From Opitutaceae bacterium (lineage in GTDB: Bacteria; Verrucomicrobiota; Verrucomicrobiia; Opitutales; Opitutaceae): 64,000 nucleotides of DNA. The notes beneath the pieces were generated by a model. The model ran no database searches, was not told the origin of the DNA, and saw nothing but the letters and a program-made list of their open reading frames with translations. This document shows positions 44,466 through 53,449 of this stretch, piece by piece (the stretch's first letter is position 1; each line of letters starts with the position of its first letter). Position numbers and translations under genes: made by a program. The stretch lies in NCBI GenBank assembly GCA_030648295.1, contig JAUSID010000264.1, positions 1 to 64,000 on the forward strand. The letters run 5' to 3'.

Positions 44466-45950
44466 TCACAAGGTTGTGTCCGGTTTCTTCTTCTTCTTCG
44501 CTTCTTCGGCTTCCTTGTTCTTTCGGGTTTCTTCGCGATCTCTCACCGTGTCTTCGATGTGTTTCTTGAGATTCACCATCTGCTGGTCCTTCGCGAATTC
44601 GGGATGCTTGGCCGCCTCGGTGATGGCGCGCAACGCCTCAACCCAATCGTCGAGCTCCATCGAGGTATAGGCGATCAGCTGATACGCCACCTGCGGTTTC
44701 TCGATGCTGCCCTTCTTGAGCGCGCTCTGGTAGAACTGGCGCGCTTCGCGCGTCTTCTCCAGCTGGCGGTAAATCTCGCCGATGTGCAGATCGATCATCC
44801 CCTCCTTGGGGAACAGCTTCGTCGCTTCCTTCAGCGCCTCGATGGCCTGAAGCTCCTTGTTCGCCTGCTGGTAGTAGGACCCGAGCAGCCGCCAGTTTGC
44901 CAGCGTCGACTCGATCGCGCCGTTCTTCAGGCCGGCGTGGAGGATGTCCGTCGCCTTGCCGAACTGGCCGGCGGTCAGGTAGATCGTGACCAGGTTGTAG
45001 TTGTCCTTCGGCGTCTTCATGTAGCCGAGGGCTTGGGCCCGCTCGAGTGAGTTGATTGCCCGCACGTACAACTCGCGTTTTCGGAGTTCGTTCGTCTCAG
45101 TCGAGGCGAGATTCAGATAGGTCGCCATCACCAGCGGCCAGTAATCCTTCTTTTGCGGGAACTTCTTGACCAGCAACTCGAGCAGGTCGGCCGAGCGCAC
45201 CATGTCGTTCTCCTGCTGATAAACGGCGAGCAGCAGCATGTACCAGCCTTCCTTGGGCTGGAGTTGCGACTGCATGCCGCGATCGATCACGGCACGCGCC
45301 TGCCGCAGGATATCCGGGTTGATATTCTTTTGGTCGCTCACGGCCTGTTGGTACAGCAACTGGGCGTAGAACATCTGCGTCTCGACTGACGGCTTCGGAT
45401 TGTTCTCCAGATGCCGCTTCAAATTGGCGGCCGCACGCGCGATGTACTCGCGCTGTTTGGGCGGATCCTTGATGCCGGCCGCTTCGCCAAAGAGGATCTG
45501 GGCGAGATACAGGACAATCTCGTTGATCTCCTTCGGGTCGATGTAGTGGTACTGGTCGTTCAGCTTCACGACCTGCTCCCAAATTGGGATTGCGGCGGCA
45601 TACTTGTCCATGCCGAGCATGATCTTGGCCTGGATGTTCAGGAGGAACACCTGATCGTAGCTGCCGGCCGGGGCGGTCGCCAGCACGCCTTGGATCAAGG
45701 CCAGCATTTGGTCGTAGGGAATCGGCTTTTGCTGCTGGAGCGGACCGAGGTTTTTCAGCGCCTCGCTCGTCTTTTCGCCGAGGCTGTGCGGCTGCTTTTC
45801 CTTTTGCTGCGATGCCGCCGGCGGTGGCGGCGGCTGGGACCGCCCCCTCTGTCCGCGCTGCGCGGCTCGCATGGCCGGCGCTGCGACCAGCGCAAGGGCG
45901 AGCGCCAGTCCTGCGGAGAGACGCAAAGTCGATGTGGTTTTCACGGACAA
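44466..45950 (-). CDS. Secreted TPR-repeat protein of the Ton operon
   Basis: 494 aa. Signal peptide (about 8-30), a Pro/Gln-rich spacer (about 35-50), then TPR-like helical pairs from about 70 to 460 (examples at IMLGMDKYAAAIPIWEQVV and GEIYRQLEKTREARQFYQSALKKG) and a highly charged Lys/Glu tail. It starts directly after tonB (adjacent base), implying coupled translation. TPR proteins beside ExbD/TonB genes are known in Bacteroidetes and Verrucomicrobia Ton clusters; a scaffold role is likely. Confidence 0.85.
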   Translation of the reverse strand: MSVKTTSTLRLSAGLALALALVAAPAMRAAQRGQRGRSQPPPPPAASQQKEKQPHSLGEKTSEALKNLGPLQQQKPIPYDQMLALIQGVLATAPAGSYDQVFLLNIQAKIMLGMDKYAAAIPIWEQVVKLNDQYHYIDPKEINEIVLYLAQILFGEAAGIKDPPKQREYIARAAANLKRHLENNPKPSVETQMFYAQLLYQQAVSDQKNINPDILRQARAVIDRGMQSQLQPKEGWYMLLLAVYQQENDMVRSADLLELLVKKFPQKKDYWPLVMATYLNLASTETNELRKRELYVRAINSLERAQALGYMKTPKDNYNLVTIYLTAGQFGKATDILHAGLKNGAIESTLANWRLLGSYYQQANKELQAIEALKEATKLFPKEGMIDLHIGEIYRQLEKTREARQFYQSALKKGSIEKPQVAYQLIAYTSMELDDWVEALRAITEAAKHPEFAKDQQMVNLKKHIEDTVRDREETRKNKEAEEAKKKKKPDTTL

Positions 45951-46607
45951 TTACTCTTCGTTAAGGGTGAACACGATGGGCACCTGCATGTGGGTGTTCA
46001 CATTCCGGCCGCTCTTGCGGCCCGGCTTGAACTTCCATTTGCCGACGGCCTGCACGGCGGAGGCCTCGAACTCGCGTTGTGAGGAACGGATCGCATACGC
46101 GTTCTGGACGTCGCCGTTGGTGTCGACGATGAAGTCGACCACCACCTCGCCCGCGATGCCGGCACGCCGCATTTCAAAGGGATACTGCGGCCGGGCCTGA
46201 AACCGCGGCACGGGTTGCTGGTCGAGTTTGGAGATGTCGAACACTTCCATGCCGCGGAAGCGGGACATGTCACGGTTCTCGGGAATCGCGATGATGCCGG
46301 CAGCCGGTTTGACGTTTTCCGGCGGCGGCGGCTGGATTTTCTGGACAAACGCGTCGGGCGGCACGGCCTGCGGCACGTCGGTCTGCATCGGCGGCGCGAA
46401 GTCCATCGGCTTGATTGGCTCGTCGGTTGCCTCGACCACTTCCGGCTCCTCGGGCTCGAGCTTCGGCATCTCGATCAACTCGATGGTGGGGAGCGGCGCT
46501 TCCTTCTTCTTCTCCGGCGGTCGCGATGGGAAGAACTTGTTTCCAAACAGCACCCCGCCGTGCAGCAGCAGGGAAATGACCAAACCGATGATGAGATCGC
46601 GGCGCAT
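45951..46607 (-). CDS. tonB: TonB family protein
   Basis: 218 aa. N-terminal membrane helix (about 8-24), a Pro/Glu/Lys-rich spacer (about 28-110), and the TonB C-terminal domain (about 130-215: PQYPFEMRRAGIAGEVVVDFIVDTNG, WKFKPG). It transmits the proton-motive force to outer-membrane receptors such as that at 3022-6228. Follows exbD after a 7-bp gap. Confidence 0.92.
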   Translation of the reverse strand: MRRDLIIGLVISLLLHGGVLFGNKFFPSRPPEKKKEAPLPTIELIEMPKLEPEEPEVVEATDEPIKPMDFAPPMQTDVPQAVPPDAFVQKIQPPPPENVKPAAGIIAIPENRDMSRFRGMEVFDISKLDQQPVPRFQARPQYPFEMRRAGIAGEVVVDFIVDTNGDVQNAYAIRSSQREFEASAVQAVGKWKFKPGRKSGRNVNTHMQVPIVFTLNEE

Positions 46608-46614
46608 GGGGAAA

Positions 46615-47076
46615 TTATTTGCCCGTCGGACTGGTGACGGTTTCGACCGAAACCTGGTCGATGCCCGCCCGACGCACTTCGTCGAGGACCATCACGGCGG
46701 CGCCGAATTTGGCGCGGTTGTCGCCCCGCACCAACACGCGCGGGGGCGCGCTGGCAAAACGCATCCTGTAATCCTCGAGCCGGGGAGGAATTTCGGCCGC
46801 GGAGATGAGCTCCACCTGGCCGCTCTGCCCGACCTTCCAGTAGAAGGTGCCGGAATCGGACACCTGGATGCTCAGCATCGTCTCGTCCTTCGTGACCGTC
46901 TGGGGCACATCCACCGCCTTGGGCAGTTGCACGGGTACGGACGCGATCTTGTCGAGCGACAGCGTGAACAGCACGAAGGTCGCCAGCAGAAAGAAGATGA
47001 CGTCGATCAGCGGTATGATCTCGATGCGGGCCTTCTTCTTGACTTCTTCCGCCGCCTTGGGACTTGGACCAGCCAT
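46615..47076 (-). CDS. exbD: ExbD/TolR family protein (second copy)
   Basis: 153 aa. One N-terminal membrane helix with the conserved Asp (IIPLIDVIFFLLATFVLFTLS, Asp at about residue 25), then a periplasmic ExbD domain. ExbD forms the proton channel with ExbB. It has the same opening as the first copy, so the two arose by duplication. Confidence 0.92.
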   Translation of the reverse strand: MAGPSPKAAEEVKKKARIEIIPLIDVIFFLLATFVLFTLSLDKIASVPVQLPKAVDVPQTVTKDETMLSIQVSDSGTFYWKVGQSGQVELISAAEIPPRLEDYRMRFASAPPRVLVRGDNRAKFGAAVMVLDEVRRAGIDQVSVETVTSPTGK

Positions 47077-47115
47077 GAGGGAGAGTGGTTAGGAGTTGAT
47101 CGGAGCGGACGCGGC

Positions 47116-47547
47116 TTACTGTTTTCCGGGGGCTCGCACCTTGGTTTCAATCAGGACTTTTTCGATGCCGGCCTTGCGGGCCTCGTCGAACACGTAGATC
47201 GCGGCATTGAACAACGCGTTCTCGTCGCCGTTGATCAGCAGCTTTCCCTCCGGATTGCGGGCGTGAAAGTCCTTCAGCCGGTTCAGGAACTCGTCGAGAC
47301 TGACGGGATCCTTGTCCCACGCGAGCGTGCCATGCTCGGTCACGGTCACGGTGGCGGTGCCCTCGGTTCTGCGCGCTTCCCCCGTGACCGACATCGGCAG
47401 GGTGACCTTTATGCCCTCCGTCTTGTTCAGCGAGAGCGTGAACAACACGAACGTGGCGAGCAGGAAGAAGATCACATCGATCAGTGGAATGATCTCGATG
47501 CGGGCCTTCTTCTTTGGCCCACCGCCTGACATACTTGTTCCGGCCAT
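47116..47547 (-). CDS. exbD: ExbD/TolR family protein (first copy)
   Basis: 143 aa with the same membrane helix and conserved Asp (about residue 24) and a periplasmic domain ending in VFDEARKAGIEKVLIETK. Two different ExbD proteins in one operon are common in Bacteroidetes/Verrucomicrobia Ton clusters. Confidence 0.92.
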   Translation of the reverse strand: MAGTSMSGGGPKKKARIEIIPLIDVIFFLLATFVLFTLSLNKTEGIKVTLPMSVTGEARRTEGTATVTVTEHGTLAWDKDPVSLDEFLNRLKDFHARNPEGKLLINGDENALFNAAIYVFDEARKAGIEKVLIETKVRAPGKQ

Positions 47548-47601
47548 GATGAGAAGTGCTTAAAGGATGACGAAGACGCAGCCGATTTATTAGGGCGAAA
47601 C

Positions 47602-48288
47602 TCAGCGGGTGAACGGCGCGCCGGTCTCGGACTTCTTCAGGAGGATTTCCAGCGCGTGCGATGCGTCCGCCACTTCCTGCTTCGCCTGCTCGGCGCGGGC
47701 GTTCAGGTAATTGTAGGGCAGCAGGCCCATGATGGCGATCGCGAGACCGCAGGCCGTGGCGATCAGCGCCTCGGCGACACCACCGGTGATGGTGGAGGCC
47801 GCGCCGGTGACGTCGCCGCCGCCGAGCGCGCCGAAGGTTCTCATCATGCCCGTGACCGTGCCGAGCAGACCAAGGAGCGGGGCGGCCGTGATGCACGTAT
47901 CGAGCGTGGCCATGCCCTGCTGATAACGAGCGAGCTCCTGGCCGGAGGCGCGGACGAACGCATTGGAGAGGGAGTATTCGCGGTTGGTCAGGCTGTAGAC
48001 CAGAATCTTCGCGATGAAATCCTTGCTCTTGCGGCCGATGGCGAGCGCGCCCTCGATGTCGCGGCGCTCGACCGCTTCGAGCATCTTCTCGACGACTTCC
48101 GGCTCCCGGCTTGTATTTTCGCGAGCGATGAAGAGCAGCCGCTCAATCACGACGGTGATGGCGACGAACGAGAGCAGCAGAATCGGCCACATGATTTCTT
48201 TTCCGGCGTGGAAAAGATCCATGGCACTCATGGGCGTGCCGTCGTTGTTCACGAGCAGGAACGCGAAGACGATACTATTGGTAATCAT
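47602..48288 (-). CDS. exbB: ExbB/TolQ/MotA family proton channel protein
   Basis: 228 aa. Three membrane segments; the MotA_TolQ_ExbB domain (about 95-210) with DTCITAAPLLGLLGTVTGMMRTFGALG and VAEALIATACGLAIAI. First gene of the operon; the promoter should lie in 48289-48706, but no confident -35/-10 pair was picked. Confidence 0.93.
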   Translation of the reverse strand: MITNSIVFAFLLVNNDGTPMSAMDLFHAGKEIMWPILLLSFVAITVVIERLLFIARENTSREPEVVEKMLEAVERRDIEGALAIGRKSKDFIAKILVYSLTNREYSLSNAFVRASGQELARYQQGMATLDTCITAAPLLGLLGTVTGMMRTFGALGGGDVTGAASTITGGVAEALIATACGLAIAIMGLLPYNYLNARAEQAKQEVADASHALEILLKKSETGAPFTR

Positions 48289-48706
48289 AGGAGGAAGATT
48301 GAAGGGTGATGATTCGTGAGGAAGGGGGCCGGCGGGCCGTAATCAGACACCGCCCAGGAATTGCTCGGGGGAGGCTGGAGTGTCACCCGACATTGTAGAA
48401 CCGGCTTGCTGGCTTGCTGTTTTGCAACGCAGCGACAATCGGAGAAACCTTTTGGCACCGCCGTCCGTCCTTATGCGGGGATACTGTGATTATCAGCATG
48501 CGCTGAGGTAAAATCTTGGGGGAAAAACTAGGTAGATCGCGAACTACGGGTCATCGAAAGTTGGCTGTCAACTTACTTTCATATCTGCGCTGGAATTTCA
48601 TAATTGCAACCGGGTGCAATTAGAACGGGCGCTCCTTGATTGGCGGACGCGGAGAAAGTCTGATGCAAAATTGAAGCCGCAATCGTCAGGGGGCGGGGAA
48701 GGATTT
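48289..48706. other. Upstream region of exbB
   Basis: No gene. It contains a small palindrome at 48493-48506 (TCAGC-ATGC-GCTGA). Probably holds the promoter of the minus-strand Ton operon. Nothing else recognised. Confidence 0.4.
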
Positions 48707-48780
48707 TGGCTGCCCGACTAGGAGTCGAACCTAGACAGAACGAGTCAGAGTCGTTCGTGCTACCATTACACTATCGGGCA
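48707..48780 (-). tRNA. tRNA-Gln (anticodon CUG)
   Basis: Full cloverleaf on the minus strand: acceptor TGCCCGA with TCGGGCA, D-arm, anticodon loop CTCTGAC (CTG), T-loop TTCGACT. CCA is encoded at 48707-48709 (as TGG on the plus strand). Confidence 0.92.
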
Positions 48781-48867
48781 TCGGAAAAGGATTTGACCTG
48801 CGGCGCGCCCGGCTGTCGGGCCGAGGCTCCCGGCCGGGAATCCGCTCCCGCGGCGGGAGCGCAGAGG

Positions 48868-48942
48868 TGGAGCCGGCGATGGGATTCGAACCCGCAACCG
48901 CCTGTTTACAAAACAGGTGCTCGACCATTGAGCTACGCCGGC
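48868..48942 (-). tRNA. tRNA-Thr (anticodon UGU)
   Basis: Cloverleaf with acceptor GCCGGCG/CGCCGGC, anticodon loop TTTGTAA (TGT), T-loop TTCGAAT. CCA encoded at 48868-48870. Confidence 0.92.
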
Positions 48943-49104
48943 AAGGAGAAGCGCTGCGCCTGCCAAACTTGACTGGGAAAAAACGGGAAGAAAGTGCGCG
49001 TTTGGCCCTCCTTCGCCAAGGCGTCAGAGGGCATCCTGCACTGTCGGAACCTGACTGTGTGAAACAACCAAATGCGCCATCCGTAGCTGCGAAACAGCGC
49101 CGGA

Positions 49105-49179
49105 TGGTGGCTCCCCGGGGACTCGAACCCCGAACCTACTGATTAAGAGTCAGCTGCTCTACCATTGAGCTAGGAAGCC
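49105..49179 (-). tRNA. tRNA-Lys (anticodon CUU)
   Basis: Cloverleaf with acceptor GGCTTCC pairing GGGAGCC (one G-U), anticodon loop CTCTTAA (CTT), T-loop TTCGAGT. CCA encoded at 49105-49107. Confidence 0.92.
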
Positions 49180-49450
49180 GAAAACCAAGAGGCCGAAAAG
49201 CTCATGAAGGAGGTCCGGTTGTCAACAGCGATCCTCGGCGCCGCCCTCTGAAAACGGGCGGGTTAAACGATCAGTAGCTGGGCGGTTCGCGCCCGATGAA
49301 AACCTTCAATCGCAGAATGAGCGCTCCGCCCTCCCGACGCCGGCCGATGAACCGGCCGGCCGGCTGGCCACGCGTGTCGTCCGGCCCGCGAAACGCGGTC
49401 CTAGCGGGTGACGTTGGTATCCTGATACGCGCGTCAGCGGGACCGTCGCA
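49180..49450. other. Intergenic DNA between tRNA-Lys and the M14 peptidase
   Basis: No gene or repeat recognised. Confidence 0.4.
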
Positions 49451-52252
49451 TCACTGCTGCGAATTCGCCGCCGGTGCCGCGTTCCTCGCGCCGGCGAGGT
49501 GAAGCGCGTTGAACAACAGCTTGAACGTGCCGTGCGGCTGGGCGCGAAATGCCACCTCGCTGCCCATCAGGTGAAGCTTCCCTGCGCCGACCGAGACCGT
49601 CGCGACCGTGACGCTGTCCTTCAGGTACTTTTGTCCCCATGCCCAGCCGCTGCGCAGCGGCTTGTCCGAGTCGAACCACGCCACGGATTTGACTGCGCCC
49701 GCCGCTCCGGGATTGGCGAGGGTGAACGCGGCGCTCTTTTCGAAATAAAAATTCGCGCGTTCGGGCATGCCCCACGCCAGCGGATCGTTCGTATCGACGC
49801 GCGCCTCGAGCACGCTGCCGGGAACGTAGAACTTTTCGTCCGGAAGATTTTTCAGTTTTCCATCGGCTGACCGTTCCGTCAGCGCGCTCTGAAGCGGCAG
49901 TCCGAGCTGGTACGCCAGGTTCGTGGACGAACCGATGGTTACGATGGTGCCGCCCGCTTCGAGAAATTCCTTCAACGCCGGCACGGATTTGTCGGGCGAA
50001 ATGCGGCCAATCTGCGCCTCGTATCCCGGCGGCAGGTTGCGCGGCCGGCTCACCGCCGGCGGCCGCACTCCGGCGGCCGGGATGGCTCCCGAAGCAAACA
50101 CGATGGCATCGTACTTCTCGCGCAGTTTGCCGGCGTCGATTTCCGGCGCATAAATCACGCTGAAGGGAAACTCGAAGCGTTCGAGCAGCCAGCGAGTCCA
50201 GCCCGACTGCATCGAGCCGCCGTAACGATCCCACAACGCAATCCGCACCGGCGTCAGCCGGATCAACTCCCCGGCTGCCGGCGTCTTGATCGCGTGGACA
50301 TCCAATCCGAGTTGAGCGGCGGCATTCTCGACCACGCCGCGGGCGATGCCGCGATCCGGAACATAAATCGCGCCGCTGCCCGCCGAGGGCGCGTCGGCCG
50401 GCGGATTTTTCAACCAGTACACTTCGGCGCCGGCCTTCAACAGCCGGTTGACGAGGATGAATCCATCGTTCTGCCGGTGGCTGATCGCGAATCCCGAGCC
50501 TTCGCCGGCGATTCTGCCCGCTGGCGGTGATTGCAGTTGGCCGTAGGGCAGCCGTTCGAATGGTCCGTCGAACGCGTCGAGCACGCGGTCGAATTGCACG
50601 CCCATCTGGAGCGCGAGGGTCCAGCCGGCGACATCGTACGGCTTGTTCGGCGGTCCGCCGTCGAACTTGAAATCATTCGGGTGATCCTGCGGCTCGAACA
50701 TGTCCAGCACGTGCGGCCGGAATGCCTGCGCCGTTTTCGCGATGTACGAGCCGGCGGGGTAGTGCCGGCCGGCGACGCTGAAGTCGCTTGTCGCGCGATG
50801 CAGCACCACGCCCGTTTTCACCAGCGTGTTGATGAATTTCACCGCGGTCGGAAAATCCGGCTGATCGGCCGGCACGATGTACCCGCGGGGATCGCGCCAC
50901 TCGGGTTTGCGCAGCACGTCGTAAAACTTCGAGGCGAGCCGTGGCGGAGCATTGGTCGACGGGGTGTCGGTGGTGTCGGTCGGCTCCTCGGGCTCCTTGC
51001 CCGAGGCGCGATCCGCCGCCGCCAGTTTCACGATTTCGTCGATGCGCGTCGGACGCGGCGTCCAATGATCGCGGCTCCCGCGCTCGATCGAGTTCCGGCC
51101 CATCCGGTAGATATTATAGAGCAGCCGATCGCGGTGCCGGGAGGCATGGTCGAGCACCGCCCGGTTTGCGCTCACGGAGTAGTCGATCGACTGGCGGTAA
51201 TGCCAGAGCTGCGGCGCTATCGGCGCGGTGAGGTCGTTCGACGGCAGCTGGCGCTTGGCCACGAGTGGAATCCGCATCGGCGTCGGGCTGCCGACAATCT
51301 CGGTGAGCAGCCCGATCATGTTGTGAAAATAGGTCGTGGTACGCAGACCGCCGTTCCACCACGTCGAGTAGTTGGCCCCGCTGCGCGAGGTCGCACCGGC
51401 CTTCGCCTCCTCGAGGAACCGCGTCTGGATCGCGTTGCCCAGCGTCTCCACGCCCACGACGACCATCGGATCGAAGTTGTAATTGAAGGGGTCGCGGAAC
51501 GGCGGCACGAAGATGATCGTTCCGGCCGGGCCCGACTGGTGATGATTGTACACCACCTGCGGAAACCATTCGAGGTAGAGCTGCCGGTTGATGTTCGTGC
51601 TCTCGCTCATCGCCGACAGGTAGAAGTCCCGGTTGTTGTCGTGGCCGATGTATTTTTGGTACAGCCGTGGCAGCCCGCTGGTGGATCGCTTGGTTGGATC
51701 CGGGTCGCGCATATACCAGTTGCTGACGAGTTCCTGGCCGTCGGGATTGGCGTGGGTGCAAAGCACGATCACGTCTTTCAGGATCCGGAGCATCTCGGGA
51801 TCCTTCGCACTCGCGAGCTGCCACGCCGTCTCGATCAATTGATGCGTGCCGACCGTCTCGGTCGCGTGCAACCCGCCGTCGATCCACACGACGGCCTTGC
51901 CCTCGGCGGCCAACGCGCGCGCCTGCTCGTCGGTCACGCCTTCCGCGCGCGCGAGCTTTTGCGCGATGTCCTTGTAGCGTGCGAGCGACTTCAGGTTTTC
52001 CGGCGCCGTGATGACGAGCATCCACTGGATGCGATTCTCCTCCGTCCGGCCCATGTCAACGAGTTGCACCCGATCCGATTCCGCGGCGAGTTTCTTGAAA
52101 TACGCCTCGGTCTGGGTGTAGGTCGCGAGATGGTAATCGTCGCCGATGTTGAAACCGAAGTGCTCTTTCGGCGAGGTGACCTTGGCCTCCGCACTCGTAA
52201 AAACGGAGAATGCGAAAGTGAGCGCGAGGAGTGGCAGCAGGGGCAATTTCAT
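49451..52252 (-). CDS. Secreted M14 family zinc carboxypeptidase
   Basis: 933 aa from ATG 52252, where MKLPLLPLLALTFAFSVFTSAEA is a signal peptide. The M14 domain (about 25-330) shows GGLHATETVG (HxxE zinc ligands, about 118-121), CTHANPDGQE (about 158), NNRDFYLS and YNHHQSGP (third zinc His, about 230). The remaining ~600 residues form an extra domain with a class-I-glutamine-amidotransferase-like region (about 690-830: VIYAPEIDAGKLREKYDAIVFAS, FLEAGGTIVTIG) often fused in these large M14 proteins. Extracytoplasmic peptide hydrolysis is expected. The SDR gene ends 102 bp upstream. Confidence 0.9.
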   Translation of the reverse strand: MKLPLLPLLALTFAFSVFTSAEAKVTSPKEHFGFNIGDDYHLATYTQTEAYFKKLAAESDRVQLVDMGRTEENRIQWMLVITAPENLKSLARYKDIAQKLARAEGVTDEQARALAAEGKAVVWIDGGLHATETVGTHQLIETAWQLASAKDPEMLRILKDVIVLCTHANPDGQELVSNWYMRDPDPTKRSTSGLPRLYQKYIGHDNNRDFYLSAMSESTNINRQLYLEWFPQVVYNHHQSGPAGTIIFVPPFRDPFNYNFDPMVVVGVETLGNAIQTRFLEEAKAGATSRSGANYSTWWNGGLRTTTYFHNMIGLLTEIVGSPTPMRIPLVAKRQLPSNDLTAPIAPQLWHYRQSIDYSVSANRAVLDHASRHRDRLLYNIYRMGRNSIERGSRDHWTPRPTRIDEIVKLAAADRASGKEPEEPTDTTDTPSTNAPPRLASKFYDVLRKPEWRDPRGYIVPADQPDFPTAVKFINTLVKTGVVLHRATSDFSVAGRHYPAGSYIAKTAQAFRPHVLDMFEPQDHPNDFKFDGGPPNKPYDVAGWTLALQMGVQFDRVLDAFDGPFERLPYGQLQSPPAGRIAGEGSGFAISHRQNDGFILVNRLLKAGAEVYWLKNPPADAPSAGSGAIYVPDRGIARGVVENAAAQLGLDVHAIKTPAAGELIRLTPVRIALWDRYGGSMQSGWTRWLLERFEFPFSVIYAPEIDAGKLREKYDAIVFASGAIPAAGVRPPAVSRPRNLPPGYEAQIGRISPDKSVPALKEFLEAGGTIVTIGSSTNLAYQLGLPLQSALTERSADGKLKNLPDEKFYVPGSVLEARVDTNDPLAWGMPERANFYFEKSAAFTLANPGAAGAVKSVAWFDSDKPLRSGWAWGQKYLKDSVTVATVSVGAGKLHLMGSEVAFRAQPHGTFKLLFNALHLAGARNAAPAANSQQ

Positions 52253-52353
52253 TGGTGACGAAGGCAAAATGTCGCTGCGCGACGAAGCGCGAACGGCGTC
52301 AGCACGCGGACGCTGGCAAATGAAAACGGCGCCGACGAGACTGTTTCTGCGTC

Positions 52354-53139
52354 TCAATACGCCTTCACCATCCCGCCATCGACGAGCAGCGTCTGGCCCG
52401 TGACGTAGCTGTTTGCCGGCGAACCGAGGAAGACCGCGACCTTCGCATACTCCCCGGCGGTGCCGTAGCGACCGAGCGGAATCCCTTTCAACGCGTCGCT
52501 TCTGATCTGCTCGAGCGGCAGGCCGCTCTTTTCGGCCCGACGTTGATCAAGCTGGTCAAGCCGCGCCGTGTGGATTCGTCCCGGCCCGAGCACGTTCACG
52601 AGAATGCCATCGGGTGCGAGTTCGGCCGCCAGCGTTTTCGCCAGCCCCATCACGCCGGTGCGAAATGTGTTTGAGAGGATGAGATTCTCGATCGGGCTGC
52701 GCACACTCGAGGACGTGAAGGTGACGATCCGGCCGCGGGCCTGGCGCAAATGCGGCAACGCCGCGCGGATCGTGCGCACGTAGCTGAGCAGGTTGAGTTC
52801 GAACGCGCCCTGCCACGCGGCGTCGTCGAATTGCTCGAAGGTTCCCGCGGGAGGCCCGCCGCTGTTGTTCACGAGCGCAAACACGCCGCCGAACGCTGCG
52901 ACCGTCTGTTCGACCAGCTGCACGATGTCGCCGGGTTTCGTCATGTCCGCCACGACGTGTCGCGGCTCGTTGCCGGTTGCGGATTTGATCTCGTCGACGG
53001 CCCGCCGCAGCTCCGATTCGCGCCGGGCGCAGAGCATGACCCTTGCGCCTTCACGGGCGTATTCGAGCGCGGTCGCCTTGCCGAGTCCGGCGCTCGACGC
53101 GCAGACGATGACGGGTTTGTCGGTGAGGCCGAGGTTCAT
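52354..53139 (-). CDS. SDR family oxidoreductase with altered catalytic residues
   Basis: 261 aa. Rossmann SDR with CASSAGLGKATA (about 13-24, cofactor loop), NNSGGPP (about 90), catalytic Ser in TFTSSSVRSP (about 141). The Tyr-x3-Lys pair is replaced: the aligned segment reads LSNTFRTGV (about 154-162), with Ser at the Tyr position and Arg at the Lys position. A subgroup of SDRs shares this SN..R pattern. The C-terminus LVDGGMVKAY is normal. Reaction unknown. Confidence 0.85.
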   Translation of the reverse strand: MNLGLTDKPVIVCASSAGLGKATALEYAREGARVMLCARRESELRRAVDEIKSATGNEPRHVVADMTKPGDIVQLVEQTVAAFGGVFALVNNSGGPPAGTFEQFDDAAWQGAFELNLLSYVRTIRAALPHLRQARGRIVTFTSSSVRSPIENLILSNTFRTGVMGLAKTLAAELAPDGILVNVLGPGRIHTARLDQLDQRRAEKSGLPLEQIRSDALKGIPLGRYGTAGEYAKVAVFLGSPANSYVTGQTLLVDGGMVKAY

Positions 53140-53449
53140 GGCCGTGATTTGTTCATCGATGGGAGCACGGCCACAAGTTGGCCAAGCGGGCCGGACCCTT
53201 CGAGCGCGGAATTGGCCGGATGATGATCGCAGAGGAGACGCGATCCATCGGGGTCGCTGGCGGGTTCACGCATCTTCGATCTCGCCGCCGAACGGGATCG
53301 TGCTACCTACGAGGCGCCGCCCAGTCCGCCGGAGATCAGTGCTGTCGTGACCGCCGCAGCGATTCAAATGAATGGCTCGCCGACTCACCATCGCGCCACG
53401 CTTGCCGGTGAGCGGAAAGAAGTCCGGCAACCGACACCCCTCATGAGAC
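53140..53449. other. Gap before the receptor pseudogene
   Basis: No gene supported. One reading around 53250-53420 is protein-like (TYEAPPSPPEISAVVTAA) but unidentified; it may be the lost 5' part of a neighbouring gene. Confidence 0.3.

Noticed and set aside
50531-52258. 575-aa plus-strand frame opposite the M14 peptidase
   Set aside because: Arg/His/Val-rich shadow without motifs; the minus strand has a signal peptide and zinc ligands.
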